A stretch of DNA of 64,000 bases, taken from the NCBI GenBank assembly GCA_029262175.1, contig JAJCZV010000017.1, forward strand, positions 1-64,000. The letters are read 5' to 3'. Positions within the stretch are counted from its first letter, which is position 1. Every line of letters begins with the position of its first letter. Below the pieces are notes generated by a model. It was not told where the DNA came from, made no database searches, and was given only the letters and a program-made list of their open reading frames with translations. Below, piece by piece: positions 44,606 to 53,991 of the stretch. The stretch is from Gemmatimonadota bacterium. GTDB taxonomy: Bacteria > Gemmatimonadota > Gemmatimonadetes > Palauibacterales > Palauibacteraceae. A program made the position numbers and the translations under genes.

Positions 44606-44712
44606 TCGCGGGATTGCCGTGGCAAACGTGGCTACTCGCGGTGGTCGCGGTCGTGCCCGGATTGCTCATCGCACTCCGGTTTCGAAGCGTGCATCGAGAC
44701 GACGCGCCCTAG
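44602..44712 (+). CDS. 36-residue single-span membrane peptide
   Basis: ATG at 44602 overlaps the aminotransferase stop (ATGA). The product starts MIAGLPWQTW, has a hydrophobic core LLAVVAVVPGLLIAL and a basic tail RFRSVHRDD. The 20-bp gap to the SDR gene and correct coupling spacing argue that it is expressed. Family not recognised. Confidence 0.55.
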   Translation: MIAGLPWQTWLLAVVAVVPGLLIALRFRSVHRDDAP

Positions 44713-44731
44713 TCCAAGCCAGGAGGCGGCG

Positions 44732-45637
44732 ATGAACCGGCTAGCCGAACGGATCGTCATCGTAACGGGAGCCGGCCGTGGCATCGGGCGGGCCCACGCG
44801 TTGGCGCTCGCCGAGGGCGGGGCGCGGGTGATCGTCAACGACCGCGGCAGCACGGTCGACGGCGCTGGAGTCCACGTCGGGCCCGCAGAGTCCGTCTGCG
44901 CCGAGATCGGGGCCGTCGGGGGTCAGGCGATCCCGAGCAACCACGATGTTTCCGATTGGGACGACGCGGCGGCGCTGATCCGACTCGCCGTCGAACAGTT
45001 CGGCGGCCTCGACGTCGTGGTCAACAACGCCGGTATCCTCCGCGACCGCGCCCTCTTTCAGATGGAAGAGGACGAGTGGGACGATGTCGTGGCCGTACAC
45101 CTCAAGGGCCACGCGGCCGTGAGTCGGCACGCGATGGCGTATTGGCGCTCAGAGGCGAAGTCGGGTCGACCTCGTCAAGCCTCTCTGATCCATACGACCT
45201 CATCTTCAGGTCTGTGCGGCAACTTCGGACAAGCCAACTACGGGGCAGCAAAGATGGGTGTGGTGGGGCTGTCCAAGGTCATCGCCATCGAGGGCGCCAA
45301 GTATGGCATCCGGTCCAATGTCATCTCGCCGTCGGCACGCACCCGCATGACCGAGCAGCTGACCGGCGCAGAGCTTCTCGGCGAACCCGACGCGGCCGGC
45401 TATGACGCGTTCGGACCCGAGCACATCGCAAGTGTCGTCGCCTGGCTCGCCGAAGCCGGTTGCTCCGCCAACAACCAGGTGTTCCACGTTTCGGGTCGTC
45501 GCGTACGCGTGCTCGAAATCCCGCGGGTCGCCGCCGAGATCCGATCGAGCGAAGACTTCACCCCTGAGTCCCTCGATTCGGCTCTGGCCGAAAAGCTCGT
45601 CGCTCCGCTAGAGGCGTTCGCGCTGATTCTGGACTAG
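44732..45637 (+). CDS. Short-chain dehydrogenase/reductase (MFE-2-like)
   Basis: 301 residues. Cofactor motif IVIVTGAGRGIGRAHALALA, NNAG (VVNNAGILRD), and the catalytic Ser...Tyr-x3-Lys in TSSSGLCGNFGQANYGAAKMGVVG. N-terminal and insertion pattern (VNDRGSTVDGAG) match the 3-hydroxyacyl-CoA dehydrogenase part of multifunctional enzyme type 2. Last gene of the plus-strand operon. AGGAGG lies about 7 nt upstream of the start. Confidence 0.92.
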   Translation: MNRLAERIVIVTGAGRGIGRAHALALAEGGARVIVNDRGSTVDGAGVHVGPAESVCAEIGAVGGQAIPSNHDVSDWDDAAALIRLAVEQFGGLDVVVNNAGILRDRALFQMEEDEWDDVVAVHLKGHAAVSRHAMAYWRSEAKSGRPRQASLIHTTSSSGLCGNFGQANYGAAKMGVVGLSKVIAIEGAKYGIRSNVISPSARTRMTEQLTGAELLGEPDAAGYDAFGPEHIASVVAWLAEAGCSANNQVFHVSGRRVRVLEIPRVAAEIRSSEDFTPESLDSALAEKLVAPLEAFALILD

Positions 45638-46086
45638 ACCAGCTTCTTCTGTATCATGATCACCCCGGTATGAACCCCTTCGTGAAAATGGTTGAACGCC
45701 AGGGCATCTTCGCAGCTCTCGAGATCGATGCCCGTCGACGTGGTGTATCGCTCGTAGTCGGTGAAGCGTCCGTTCTCGTAGTCTTGCTTCAATGTGACCG
45801 GCTGTTCCAGTAACAGAGTTTTTACCTGCCCGATGTCGGGCGTCGAGTTCCAGTCCGCCGGAGACGTCCCGCGACCGAATGCCGCGACGAACTCATCGGT
45901 CACCCCCATCGGGAGCCCTGCCAACTTGTAGAGCAAGATCTGATGCGAGCTGACCAGATGACCGAGGTTCCACAGGATGTTGTTTCGATGCCCGTCCGGC
46001 ACAAGACACAACTGCTCATCGGACAAGTTTGCGATCATGCGCGCGATCACCCGACGTTCCCGCGCCTGCGTTTCGACTGCTCCCAT
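45634..46086 (-). CDS. DinB-family protein
   Basis: 150 residues from ATG 46086 with GGGAG upstream; convergent with the SDR gene, stops overlapping by 4 nt. Four-helix DinB/YfiT-like bundle with likely metal-binding His at NLGHLVSSHQ and HFHEGVHTGV. In other bacteria such proteins include bacillithiol transferases and damage-induced proteins; function here is unclear. Confidence 0.82.
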   Translation of the reverse strand: MGAVETQARERRVIARMIANLSDEQLCLVPDGHRNNILWNLGHLVSSHQILLYKLAGLPMGVTDEFVAAFGRGTSPADWNSTPDIGQVKTLLLEQPVTLKQDYENGRFTDYERYTTSTGIDLESCEDALAFNHFHEGVHTGVIMIQKKLV

Positions 46087-46102
46087 ATATCGTCTCCCGA
46101 CC

Positions 46103-46543
46103 TCAGACCCAGTAGGCGAGCACAAAAGCGAAAATCAATAGGCGAACTAAATCGAAGCCTGCGTTGATGGCGACCAACCCCCACTTCTTGCCTTCCCACG
46201 CCACTCGAGAGATTTGATTGGGCAGAAAGAAGCCGAGCCAGGTGAAGCCGGCGGAGTTCAGCGCCAAATAGTTATTTGAAACATCGGGAGAAAGACCCCA
46301 CGCTCCGGCCCTCCAAACGCCTTGCGCGTGTGCGAGAGTGAAGACAATGAGGAAGTTGCCAAGGGCGAAAAGGACCATCGACTTCGCCATCGTGGCTCCA
46401 TCGGGCGGTTCCATGTCTTCCATGCCCATGTGCTTTGCCCACGGCTTGCTGAACAGCGGCCCGAACCAAAGAAATCCGACGACCAGCATCACGAAGACCG
46501 ACACACAGATGGCCAGGTAGTTGATAGGTATCGTGGGTTCCAT
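46103..46543 (-). CDS. DUF1761-like membrane protein
   Basis: 146 residues, four transmembrane segments (LAICVSVFVMLVVGFLWFGPLF, MVLFALGNFLIVFTLAHAQG, a middle one, and a C-terminal VRLLIFAFVLAYWV). The first loop reads SKPWAKHMGM, as in DUF1761. Start at ATG 46543 avoids reading the promoter of the divergent gene. Function unknown. Confidence 0.8.
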   Translation of the reverse strand: MEPTIPINYLAICVSVFVMLVVGFLWFGPLFSKPWAKHMGMEDMEPPDGATMAKSMVLFALGNFLIVFTLAHAQGVWRAGAWGLSPDVSNNYLALNSAGFTWLGFFLPNQISRVAWEGKKWGLVAINAGFDLVRLLIFAFVLAYWV

Positions 46544-46644
46544 CTCGCCCCCCCTTGTTGGTTTCCGGCTGTTCTTCACTCCGCGACTTGCGCTCGACCT
46601 ACTCCTAGCGGGATTTTCGGGGTCAGCCCCCAGGAGGAAACACG

Positions 46645-47553
46645 ATGAGACTTCCAAGCTCGATTGTCACGGCCTCGTTGGCCGCCTGCTCGATCCTCGC
46701 CCTATCCGCCAGCGCGCTCGCTCAGCAACCCGACATGACGCCCGAACAGCGCGCCCAAATGATGGCCGAGCGTGAGGCCCGCACACAGGCAGAGCTCGTC
46801 TCGGAGCGCCCGATCGCCGCCTACAATTCGGTTTGGATCGAGGAGCTCACGTGGATGGAGGTCCGCGATCTCCTGGCCAGCGGAACCAACACCGCGATCA
46901 TTGCGACCGGAGGTATGGAACAGAACGGTCCCTATGTGGCCACCGGAAAACACAATTATGTACTTCAAGGAACGTGCGAAGCCATCGCACTCGAACTCGG
47001 CAACGCGCTCTGCGCGCCGATCATGAAGCTCGTGCCTGAGGGCGACATCGATGAACCCTCGGGTCACATGCGCTACCCGGGCACGATCTCGCTGCGGCAA
47101 GAGACGTTCGAGGCGGTACTCGACGACGTGGCCTCGAGCCTCAAGGCCCATGGCTTCGAACACATCGTGTTCATCGGCGATAGCGGCGGCAACGTCGACG
47201 GGATGAGAAACACGGCGGCCGCGCTGAACGAACGCTGGTACGATGCATACGCGCACTTCATTCCGGAGTACTACCAATACGGTGGCGGAGACTTCCTCGA
47301 GCAGGAGCTCGGCATCGTGCAAACGGAAGACGACGGGATCCACGACAGCTTCGGGATCACGGCCCTCATGATGGTGGTCGATCCAACCGTGGTACGGTAC
47401 GAGCAGCGCGTGGCCGCCGGTCTCGCCAAAATCAACGGCGTCCCGATCACACCTCTGGATGAGACGATCGAGATCGGCAAGCAGCTGATGGCGTACCGCA
47501 CGGCCGTGACGGTTGAAAAAATCCGAGAGTCGATCGCCAAGGCCGGCATGTAA
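46645..47553 (+). CDS. Secreted creatininase-family amidohydrolase
   Basis: 302 residues. Signal peptide (MRLPSSIVTASLAACSILALSASALAQ, cleavage after AQ), then a creatininase-like fold: ATGGMEQNGPYVATGKHN, GHMRYPGTISL, FIGDSGGNVDGM. The family's usual metal ligands are Glu, Asp and His in the EQHGPH-type motif; here it reads EQNGPY, missing the second His. It may bind metal differently or be inactive. It precedes the DUF1592 gene by 13 bp and probably forms one operon. Confidence 0.85.
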   Translation: MRLPSSIVTASLAACSILALSASALAQQPDMTPEQRAQMMAEREARTQAELVSERPIAAYNSVWIEELTWMEVRDLLASGTNTAIIATGGMEQNGPYVATGKHNYVLQGTCEAIALELGNALCAPIMKLVPEGDIDEPSGHMRYPGTISLRQETFEAVLDDVASSLKAHGFEHIVFIGDSGGNVDGMRNTAAALNERWYDAYAHFIPEYYQYGGGDFLEQELGIVQTEDDGIHDSFGITALMMVVDPTVVRYEQRVAAGLAKINGVPITPLDETIEIGKQLMAYRTAVTVEKIRESIAKAGM

Positions 47554-47566
47554 GCCCGGTCAGACG

Positions 47567-49993
47567 ATGACCAAGAGCGTCGTACTCGCGAGCGCCGCAA
47601 CCCTACTGGCCGGTGTCGGATTGGTCGCACCGACAAGCGTTCGCCTGCACAGCACCGGTGTCGCGTTCGCGAGCTCGATGCCGCCGGATACGATCGCACA
47701 GACGGTCGTAGAGACGGTGTGCACGCGGTGCCACAACGATGAGCGGTTGCGGGGAGATCTCTCGCTCACGCGCTTCGACGCCGAGCGGGCCGACCAGAAC
47801 CCCGCGGTCGCCGAGAAGATGATCCGGAAGCTGCGGGCCGGAATGATGCCGCCGCCCGGCACGACGCGACCGCCCGAGGCCGACCTCCTCGCGCTTGTCG
47901 AAACCTTGGAGGCGAGGGTCGACGCCGCCGTGGGAGACGATCCCGATCCCGGTGCCCGTCCCTTCCAGCGTTTGAACCGCGCGGAGTACGCGCGTTCGAT
48001 ACGCGACCTGCTCGGTCTCGAGATCGACCCCTCGGCCTACCTGCCATCGGAGACCATCAGCGCGGGGTTCGACAACATCGCAGATGTTCAGAACCTCTCG
48101 GCCACGCTTCTCGAGGGCTACCTGAGCGCGGCGAGCGAGATCAGTCGCTTGGCACTCGGCGATGCCGATGCAACGCCGAGCGAAACCGAGTACGAGGTAT
48201 CGCGCTATGCAGAGCAGCGTCAGCACGTCGAGGGCGCGCCCATGGGGACGCGCGGTGGCATTTCGGTCGTCCACAACTTCTTGGCCGACGGCGAGTATGT
48301 CTTCCGGATGGCTTTCCAACACGAGTCGACCGGAAACTTTTTTGGTCAGACGACCCCCTACGACGAACAGATCGAGCTATCTGTCGACGGCGAACGTCTC
48401 GCGCTATTGAACCTCGACCGTTGGATGCACCGCCAAGATGCGAACGGGGTTCAGGTCCAGACCGAGCCCCTGCGGATCTCGGCCGGTCCGCACAGAGTAT
48501 CCGCTGCGTTCATCAAGCGTTTCGAGGGACCGGTCGATGACCTGATGTCGCCGCACGAGTGGAGCCTGGCCGACAAGAAGATCGGCTATTCCCACGGCAT
48601 CACGGTCGTCGCCCACCTGCGCGATCTGACGATCGGTGGCCCCTTCAATACCACCGGCGTCTCGGAGACGCCTAGTCGAGCGCGAATCCTCACCTGCCGG
48701 CCCGGTGCCGATGACGAAGCGCGCCCCTGCGCCCGCGCCATCCTCGAACGAATCGCGACGCGAGCGTATCGGCGTCCGATCGCCGCATCGGACCTCGATC
48801 CGCTCCTTGGTCTGTTCGATGAGGGAGCGACCGTGGGAGGATTCGAGGTCGGAGTCCGGACCGCGTTGCAGGGAATTTTGGCCAGCCCAGACTTCGTGTT
48901 TCGGCTAGAAGAATTGCCTGAAGACCGCTCTGACGGCACGACCTACCGCATCTCGGAATTGGACCTCGCCTCCCGGCTCTCGTTCTTTCTTTGGGGGAGC
49001 CCGCCCGACGCGGGGCTGATCGCGGCGGCGCAGAACGGAGCGCTGAGCGACCCGGTGGGTCGAGAACGTCAGGTGCGCCGACTTCTCGCCGATCCGCGCA
49101 CCGAAGCGCTCGGGTCGCGTTTCGCCGCCCAATGGTTGCGGCTCCAGGACCTCGACAAGGTCCACCCCGATGCCATCCTCTTCCCGGATTTCTATCAGCA
49201 ACTCGCCGACGACATGCGCCGGGAAACCGAACTTTTCTTCGAACACCTCGTTACAGAGGATCGGAGCTTTTTCGAGCTGCTCACGGCGGATTACTCCTTC
49301 GTCAACGAGCGCCTCGCTCGGCATTACGGGATGCCCGCAGTTGCCGGCGACTATTTTCGGCCGGTGCGCTATCCCGACTCCGTTCGTCGCGGAATCTTGA
49401 GTCATGGCAGCATTCTGACCCTCACCTCGCATGCAAACCGCACCTCTCCGGTCCTTCGCGGGAAGTGGGTCATGGAGGTACTGCTTGGAACGCCCCCTCC
49501 CCCGCCCCCGCCCGACGTACCCGATCTCGACGCCACGGACGACGTGGAAGACGGACGGTTTCTCACAGTGCGCGAACGGATGGAGATGCACCGCGCCAAC
49601 CCGGCCTGTCGGTCGTGTCACCGCGTAATCGATCCACTCGGACTCGCACTGGAGAACTTCGACGTCACCGGTGCGTGGCGAGGCAAGGATCAAGGTCGGC
49701 CGGTCGACGCCTCGGGTGAACTCTATGATGGCACCCCGCTCCACGGCCCTGAGGACCTCCGCGCGGCGCTCCTCAGACGGCCCGAATCGTTGGTCCGAAC
49801 CTTCACGGAAAACATGATGGCCTACGCGCTGGGACGACGCGTAGAGTATTCCGACATGCCGACGATCCGAGCGATCGTCCGAGAGGCCGAGGCGACAGAC
49901 TATCGAATGTCGTCGTTTATTCTCGGCATCGTGAACAGCCCCGCGTTCCTCACGACTCGACCGGGATCGTTGGTGGAACAGGGCGAGCACTAG
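47567..49993 (+). CDS. DUF1592/DUF1588/DUF1585-type secreted cytochrome c-like protein
   Basis: 808 residues from ATG 47567. An N-terminal signal and a c-type haem motif VCTRCHNDERL (near residue 50), then DUF1587 (RPFQRLNRAEYARSIRDLLGL), DUF1595 (YRRPI, DEGATVGGFEVGVRTALQGILASPDFVFRLEE), DUF1592 (ISELDLASRLSFFLWGSPPD), DUF1588 (GILSHGSILTLTSHANRTSPVLRGKWVMEVLLGTPPPPPPPDVP) and DUF1585 with a second CxxC-H motif CRSCHRVIDPLG. These large proteins are common in planctomycetes, acidobacteria and myxobacteria and always travel with a DUF1552 partner, which follows here. Role unknown, perhaps extracellular redox or polymer degradation. Confidence 0.92.
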   Translation: MTKSVVLASAATLLAGVGLVAPTSVRLHSTGVAFASSMPPDTIAQTVVETVCTRCHNDERLRGDLSLTRFDAERADQNPAVAEKMIRKLRAGMMPPPGTTRPPEADLLALVETLEARVDAAVGDDPDPGARPFQRLNRAEYARSIRDLLGLEIDPSAYLPSETISAGFDNIADVQNLSATLLEGYLSAASEISRLALGDADATPSETEYEVSRYAEQRQHVEGAPMGTRGGISVVHNFLADGEYVFRMAFQHESTGNFFGQTTPYDEQIELSVDGERLALLNLDRWMHRQDANGVQVQTEPLRISAGPHRVSAAFIKRFEGPVDDLMSPHEWSLADKKIGYSHGITVVAHLRDLTIGGPFNTTGVSETPSRARILTCRPGADDEARPCARAILERIATRAYRRPIAASDLDPLLGLFDEGATVGGFEVGVRTALQGILASPDFVFRLEELPEDRSDGTTYRISELDLASRLSFFLWGSPPDAGLIAAAQNGALSDPVGRERQVRRLLADPRTEALGSRFAAQWLRLQDLDKVHPDAILFPDFYQQLADDMRRETELFFEHLVTEDRSFFELLTADYSFVNERLARHYGMPAVAGDYFRPVRYPDSVRRGILSHGSILTLTSHANRTSPVLRGKWVMEVLLGTPPPPPPPDVPDLDATDDVEDGRFLTVRERMEMHRANPACRSCHRVIDPLGLALENFDVTGAWRGKDQGRPVDASGELYDGTPLHGPEDLRAALLRRPESLVRTFTENMMAYALGRRVEYSDMPTIRAIVREAEATDYRMSSFILGIVNSPAFLTTRPGSLVEQGEH

Positions 49994-50028
49994 CCACACG
50001 CACGAACGAGTCAAGGAGAACGGAAGCG

Positions 50029-51414
50029 ATGGACTTCATCACTGGAAAGCACATCCCGCGCCGGACCTTTGTGCGTGGGGCCAGCGCGGCGATCGCGCTG
50101 CCGCTTCTCGATGCGATGGTTCCGGCGGGACGTCTTTGGGGATCGAGCCCGGCAGCGGATCCAACCCGATTGGTTTGTATCGAGATGGTGCACGGGGCCG
50201 CAGGGAGTTCGGCGTACGGTCGGGCGAAGAACTACTGGTCACCCACGTCGGTGGGTCGCGATTTCGATTTGAGCCCCACCGCGCTCTCCTCTCTCGAGCC
50301 GTATCGCGACCATCTCACGATTATCAGCGATACCGATGTCCAACCGGCCGAAGCCACCAAGCCAAAGGAAATCGGTGGCGACCATTTTCGCTCGAGCGCC
50401 GCATTCCTGACGCAGGGTCACGCGAGGCAGACCGAAGGGTCGGACATCTATGTCGGCACTTCAATGGACCAGCTCTACGCACAGCGCTTCGGTCAGGACA
50501 CGCCAATTCCGTCGATGCAGCTTTGCATCGAGAACGTGGATCAATCGGGCGGCTGCGCCTACGGATACGCCTGCGTGTATACCGACACCATCAGTTGGAA
50601 GTCGCCGACGGAACCGCTTCCCATGATTCGTGACCCCAGGATGGCGTTTGACCGGCTATTCGGAGCCGGCGGATCGGCAGAAGAGCGGGCCTCGCGACGA
50701 CGGGCGAATCGAAGCGTGCTCGATTTTATCACCGACCGTGTGCGACAGCTCAAAACAGAACTTGGACCCGGTGATCTGAGACGACTAGACCGCTACCTGG
50801 AGAACGTGCGCGAGGTCGAGCGGCGCATCCAGACGGTCGAAGAGCAAAACGTCAGCGGCGAAGAACGGATGATTCCGGAAGCGCCGGCCGGAGTGCCGGA
50901 CTCCTTCGTCGAGCATACCGAGCTGATGTTCGACCTTCAGGTTTTGGCCTTCGCTTCCGATATGACTCGTGTATTTTCCTTCAAGCTCGGGCGAGACGCA
51001 TCCGCGCGCGTCTATCCGGAGAGCGGAATCGACAAGCCGTTTCACCCCGCTTCGCATCACGGCGGGAACGAACGCAACATCGACGACTTTGCGCAGATCA
51101 ATCGATTTCATGTCGGCATGGTGCCCTACTTCCTCGAGAAACTTCAAAACACGATGGACGGAGACACGCACCTTCTCGACAAGACGATGGTCGTGTACGG
51201 CTCACCCATGGGGGATCCGAACGTTCACAACCATAAGAGGTGTCCTCTCTTCGTCGTGGGGGGAGCGAACGGACGACTGGATGGCGGCGCGCATCTCAGG
51301 GCGGCCCCAGGCACCCCTATGGCCAACGTGATGTTGAGCCTGATGCACAAGCTCGGCTTTGAAGACATGCGGACGTTCGGGAACAGCACCGACGACTTTT
51401 CGTTGACGGCATGA
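50029..51414 (+). CDS. DUF1552 secreted protein (Tat signal)
   Basis: 461 residues. The N-terminus has a twin-arginine motif RRTFVRGASAAIALPLLDAM, so it should be exported folded. DUF1552 features include a long middle region (DIYVGTSMDQLYAQRFGQDTPIPSMQL) and ASHHGGNERNIDDFAQINRFHVGM. It is the standard partner of the DUF1592-type protein. ATG of the next gene overlaps its stop. Confidence 0.9.
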   Translation: MDFITGKHIPRRTFVRGASAAIALPLLDAMVPAGRLWGSSPAADPTRLVCIEMVHGAAGSSAYGRAKNYWSPTSVGRDFDLSPTALSSLEPYRDHLTIISDTDVQPAEATKPKEIGGDHFRSSAAFLTQGHARQTEGSDIYVGTSMDQLYAQRFGQDTPIPSMQLCIENVDQSGGCAYGYACVYTDTISWKSPTEPLPMIRDPRMAFDRLFGAGGSAEERASRRRANRSVLDFITDRVRQLKTELGPGDLRRLDRYLENVREVERRIQTVEEQNVSGEERMIPEAPAGVPDSFVEHTELMFDLQVLAFASDMTRVFSFKLGRDASARVYPESGIDKPFHPASHHGGNERNIDDFAQINRFHVGMVPYFLEKLQNTMDGDTHLLDKTMVVYGSPMGDPNVHNHKRCPLFVVGGANGRLDGGAHLRAAPGTPMANVMLSLMHKLGFEDMRTFGNSTDDFSLTA

Positions 51415-53141
51415 GGTCCGGGTGGCTCCTTGCGGCGATGCTGTTCATGGGATCCTCGGACTCTCCCGTGGCCGACGCCGCCATGCGCGGCGAGGTCGGC
51501 GTAGTACGGGAGTTGTTGCAGACCGGCGCTGACGTCGACCTCGCGCAGGGCGATGGAATGACCGCGCTGCACTGGGCCGCCAAGAATGCGAACGTCGAGC
51601 TCGCGCGGCTGCTCGTCGAAAACGGGGCGGCCGTGCAGCCGATCACCCGGATCGGCGCGTACACGCCGTTGCACCTGGCAAGCCGGGTCGGCAACGCCGA
51701 CTTGGTGCGCCTCCTGCTCGAGGCGGGGAGCGATGCCAACCGCCCGACGACCGAAGAGGCAGGGGCGACGTCGCCGCTGCACTTCGCGGCGGCCTCGGGG
51801 AGCGCCGACGCGGTCCGGGCCTTGCTCGCGGGCGGAGGGAAGCTGAACGCGGTCGAAACTGCGTGGGGTCAGACCCCTCTGATGTTCGGGGCATCCCGTG
51901 GCCGTTCGGAGGTCACCCGCGTCCTCCTCGAGGCCGGCGCTGATCCGTCGATCCAGACCAACGTCGCCGACATTGCGGCTCGTGCGCAACAGAGCCAGGT
52001 AGATCGGCGGGCCCGGAACGAACGCCTGCAGCGTGAGGGGCGGCCGGGCGGCGTTGCCCGCTCGACAAGCGACTCGCCTCGGACAGTTCGGACCGAAGCC
52101 GAGATCGCCGCGCGCGAGGAGGACGAGCGACCGATCGAGGAGCCGGAGCCACTCAGCTACGGCGAACTGATCGGCGGTCACGGAGGAATGACGGCATTGC
52201 TCCACGCCGCGAGGGAAGGTCACACCGAGACCGCCATGGCGCTGCTCGACGGCGGCGCCGACATCGATCAGGTGAGTGGCAGCGATCGCACGAGCCCGAT
52301 GTTGATCGCGATGATCAACGGACACTTTGATCTGGCGATGCTTCTGTTCGAACGCGGGGCCGACACGAGCTTGGCTTCGGACGCCGGGACGACGCCCCTC
52401 TATGCGGTCATCAACGCGCACTGGGCGCCGAAGTCGCGCTATCCGAGGCAACACGCCTTTGAACAGCAGGAGCTGACCTATCTCGACGTCATGACTCGCC
52501 TCTTGGAGGCGGGGGTCGACCCGAACGTTCGGCTCCAGAAGCACCTGTGGTGGGTTTCGTTCAACTTCGACCTGCTTCAGATCGATACCAAGGGCGCGAC
52601 GCCGTTCTGGCGCGCCGCCTATGCCCTCGACGTCGATGCGATGCGGCTCCTCGTCCGGTTTGGCGCGGATCCCGACATCCCGACGGCCAAGGTGCCGCCA
52701 CGACGTCCTCCGCCATGGGAGGGAGCGAGTTCAGATCTATCGGGCCTTCCGCCCGTACCCGTCGGCGGCCCGGCCGATTATCCGATCCACGCGGCCTCCG
52801 GAGTCGGGTATGGACAGGGGTTTCCGAGCAACGCTCACCGCTACGCGCCGGACGGTTGGATGCCGGCCTTGCGCTATCTCGTCGAAGAATTGGGCGCCGA
52901 CGTCAATCAGCGAGATGACGAGGGATATACGCCGCTCCACAACGCGGCATCTCGCGGCGACGTCGAGTCCATTCTTTTCCTCGTCGAGCACGGGGCGGAT
53001 GTCACGGCCGTAAGTCGCGTTGGACAGACGACCGCGGATATGGCCAACGGCCCCTATCAACGCACGCAGCCCTTCCCCGCGGCGCTGGAACTTCTCCAGC
53101 GTCTGGGGTCTAAAAACAACCACAACTGCGTCTCTTGCTAG
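51411..53141 (+). CDS. Ankyrin-repeat protein with Cys-rich tail
   Basis: 576 residues starting at an ATG overlapping the DUF1552 stop. A short hydrophobic start (WLLAAMLFMGSS) may be a signal. About ten ankyrin repeats in two blocks: the first from residue 20 to about 190 (GADVDLAQGDGMTALHWAAKN, GAYTPLHLASRVGNADLVRLL), then a linker rich in Arg and Glu, then repeats from about 255 to 560 (GYTPLHNAASRGDVESILFLVEHGADV). The last residues are NHNCVSC, a short cysteine-pair tail. It is co-directional with the DUF1592/DUF1552 pair and probably part of that module. An 18-bp tandem repeat spans its stop codon. Confidence 0.9.
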   Translation: MRSGWLLAAMLFMGSSDSPVADAAMRGEVGVVRELLQTGADVDLAQGDGMTALHWAAKNANVELARLLVENGAAVQPITRIGAYTPLHLASRVGNADLVRLLLEAGSDANRPTTEEAGATSPLHFAAASGSADAVRALLAGGGKLNAVETAWGQTPLMFGASRGRSEVTRVLLEAGADPSIQTNVADIAARAQQSQVDRRARNERLQREGRPGGVARSTSDSPRTVRTEAEIAAREEDERPIEEPEPLSYGELIGGHGGMTALLHAAREGHTETAMALLDGGADIDQVSGSDRTSPMLIAMINGHFDLAMLLFERGADTSLASDAGTTPLYAVINAHWAPKSRYPRQHAFEQQELTYLDVMTRLLEAGVDPNVRLQKHLWWVSFNFDLLQIDTKGATPFWRAAYALDVDAMRLLVRFGADPDIPTAKVPPRRPPPWEGASSDLSGLPPVPVGGPADYPIHAASGVGYGQGFPSNAHRYAPDGWMPALRYLVEELGADVNQRDDEGYTPLHNAASRGDVESILFLVEHGADVTAVSRVGQTTADMANGPYQRTQPFPAALELLQRLGSKNNHNCVSC

Positions 53142-53159
53142 AACTGCGTCTCCTGCTAG
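53124..53159 (+). repeat. 18-bp tandem duplication spanning the ankyrin stop codon
   Basis: AACTGCGTCTCTTGCTAG is followed at once by AACTGCGTCTCCTGCTAG (one mismatch). Each copy encodes Asn-Cys-Val-Ser-Cys and then TAG in the ankyrin frame. Frame is kept, so a readthrough of the first TAG would add the same tail again. Confidence 0.9.
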
Positions 53160-53172
53160 AACGAAACCGGTC

Positions 53173-53985
53173 ATGATAGAACGTCGTGCCTTCGTGGTGA
53201 TGAGCGGACTCGGACTCGTCCCGACCGTCTTGAGCCGATTCTCGGGCGCGGCCGCGCTCGACGGATCGCTTGCAAAGATCGACGACCCTTCCGGCAGTTT
53301 CCCGGCGCAGGATCCTGCCCTGGTGCGAAGCGTCGTCGGTGGCTCGCACGGCAACTTCGAACTCGTCGAAGAACTCGTCACCGCGTATCCAGAGTTGGCG
53401 AAGGCTTCGATCGATTGGGGATTCGGAGATTGGGAATCCGCCTTGGGAGCGGCGGCGCACACGGGCCGGCGCGAAATCGCACAGCTCCTGCTCGCGAACG
53501 GGGCCCGTCCGAACTTGTTCTCGGCCGCCATGTTGGGACAGTTCGAAGTGGTCAAAGCGACGGTCGAGGCGTCCCCAGGGATCCAGCGCACCCTGGGGCC
53601 GCACGGCATCACCTTGCTGGCGCACGCCCGGTTTGGCGGCGAGCCGGCCGCACAGGTCCACGAGTATTTGGAGGGGCTGGGAGACGCCGACAACGGCCCC
53701 CGTTCCGCGCCGCTGCCGGCCGGGACCTCCGCCCCCGACTTCTTGGGCATGTATCGATATGGCCCCGCGGACGACGAACGTCTTGAAGTGACCGATCGAG
53801 ATGGCACCTTGTTTCTTGGCCGTGTCGACTACGTCGCACGCGGGCTGACCCATCTCGGACAGCTCGAGTTTTTCCCGGCGGGCGCCCCGTCCGTCCGAAT
53901 CGCCTTTCAGCCGCTCGGCGCGACGCCGTTACGCGTTCGAGTGACGGCCGGCGCGATCGACATCACGGCGCGACGCGAGGGCTGA
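53173..53985 (+). CDS. Secreted ankyrin-like protein (twin-arginine start)
   Basis: 270 residues from ATG 53173. The start IERRAFVVMSGLGLV resembles a Tat signal. Weak ankyrin units at about 60-150 (GNFELVEELVTAYPELAKASIDWG, GRREIAQLLLANGARPNLFSAAMLG), then a C-terminal beta region about 185-265 (EVTDRDGTLFLGRVDYVARGL). It follows the larger ankyrin gene and is followed by a hairpin, so it probably ends the operon. Function unknown. Confidence 0.82.
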   Translation: MIERRAFVVMSGLGLVPTVLSRFSGAAALDGSLAKIDDPSGSFPAQDPALVRSVVGGSHGNFELVEELVTAYPELAKASIDWGFGDWESALGAAAHTGRREIAQLLLANGARPNLFSAAMLGQFEVVKATVEASPGIQRTLGPHGITLLAHARFGGEPAAQVHEYLEGLGDADNGPRSAPLPAGTSAPDFLGMYRYGPADDERLEVTDRDGTLFLGRVDYVARGLTHLGQLEFFPAGAPSVRIAFQPLGATPLRVRVTAGAIDITARREG

Positions 53986-53991
53986 GCGAAG

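Noticed and set aside
48905..50014. Minus-strand open frame of 369 codons
   Set aside because: Antisense to the DUF1592-type gene, which has clear haem and domain motifs.
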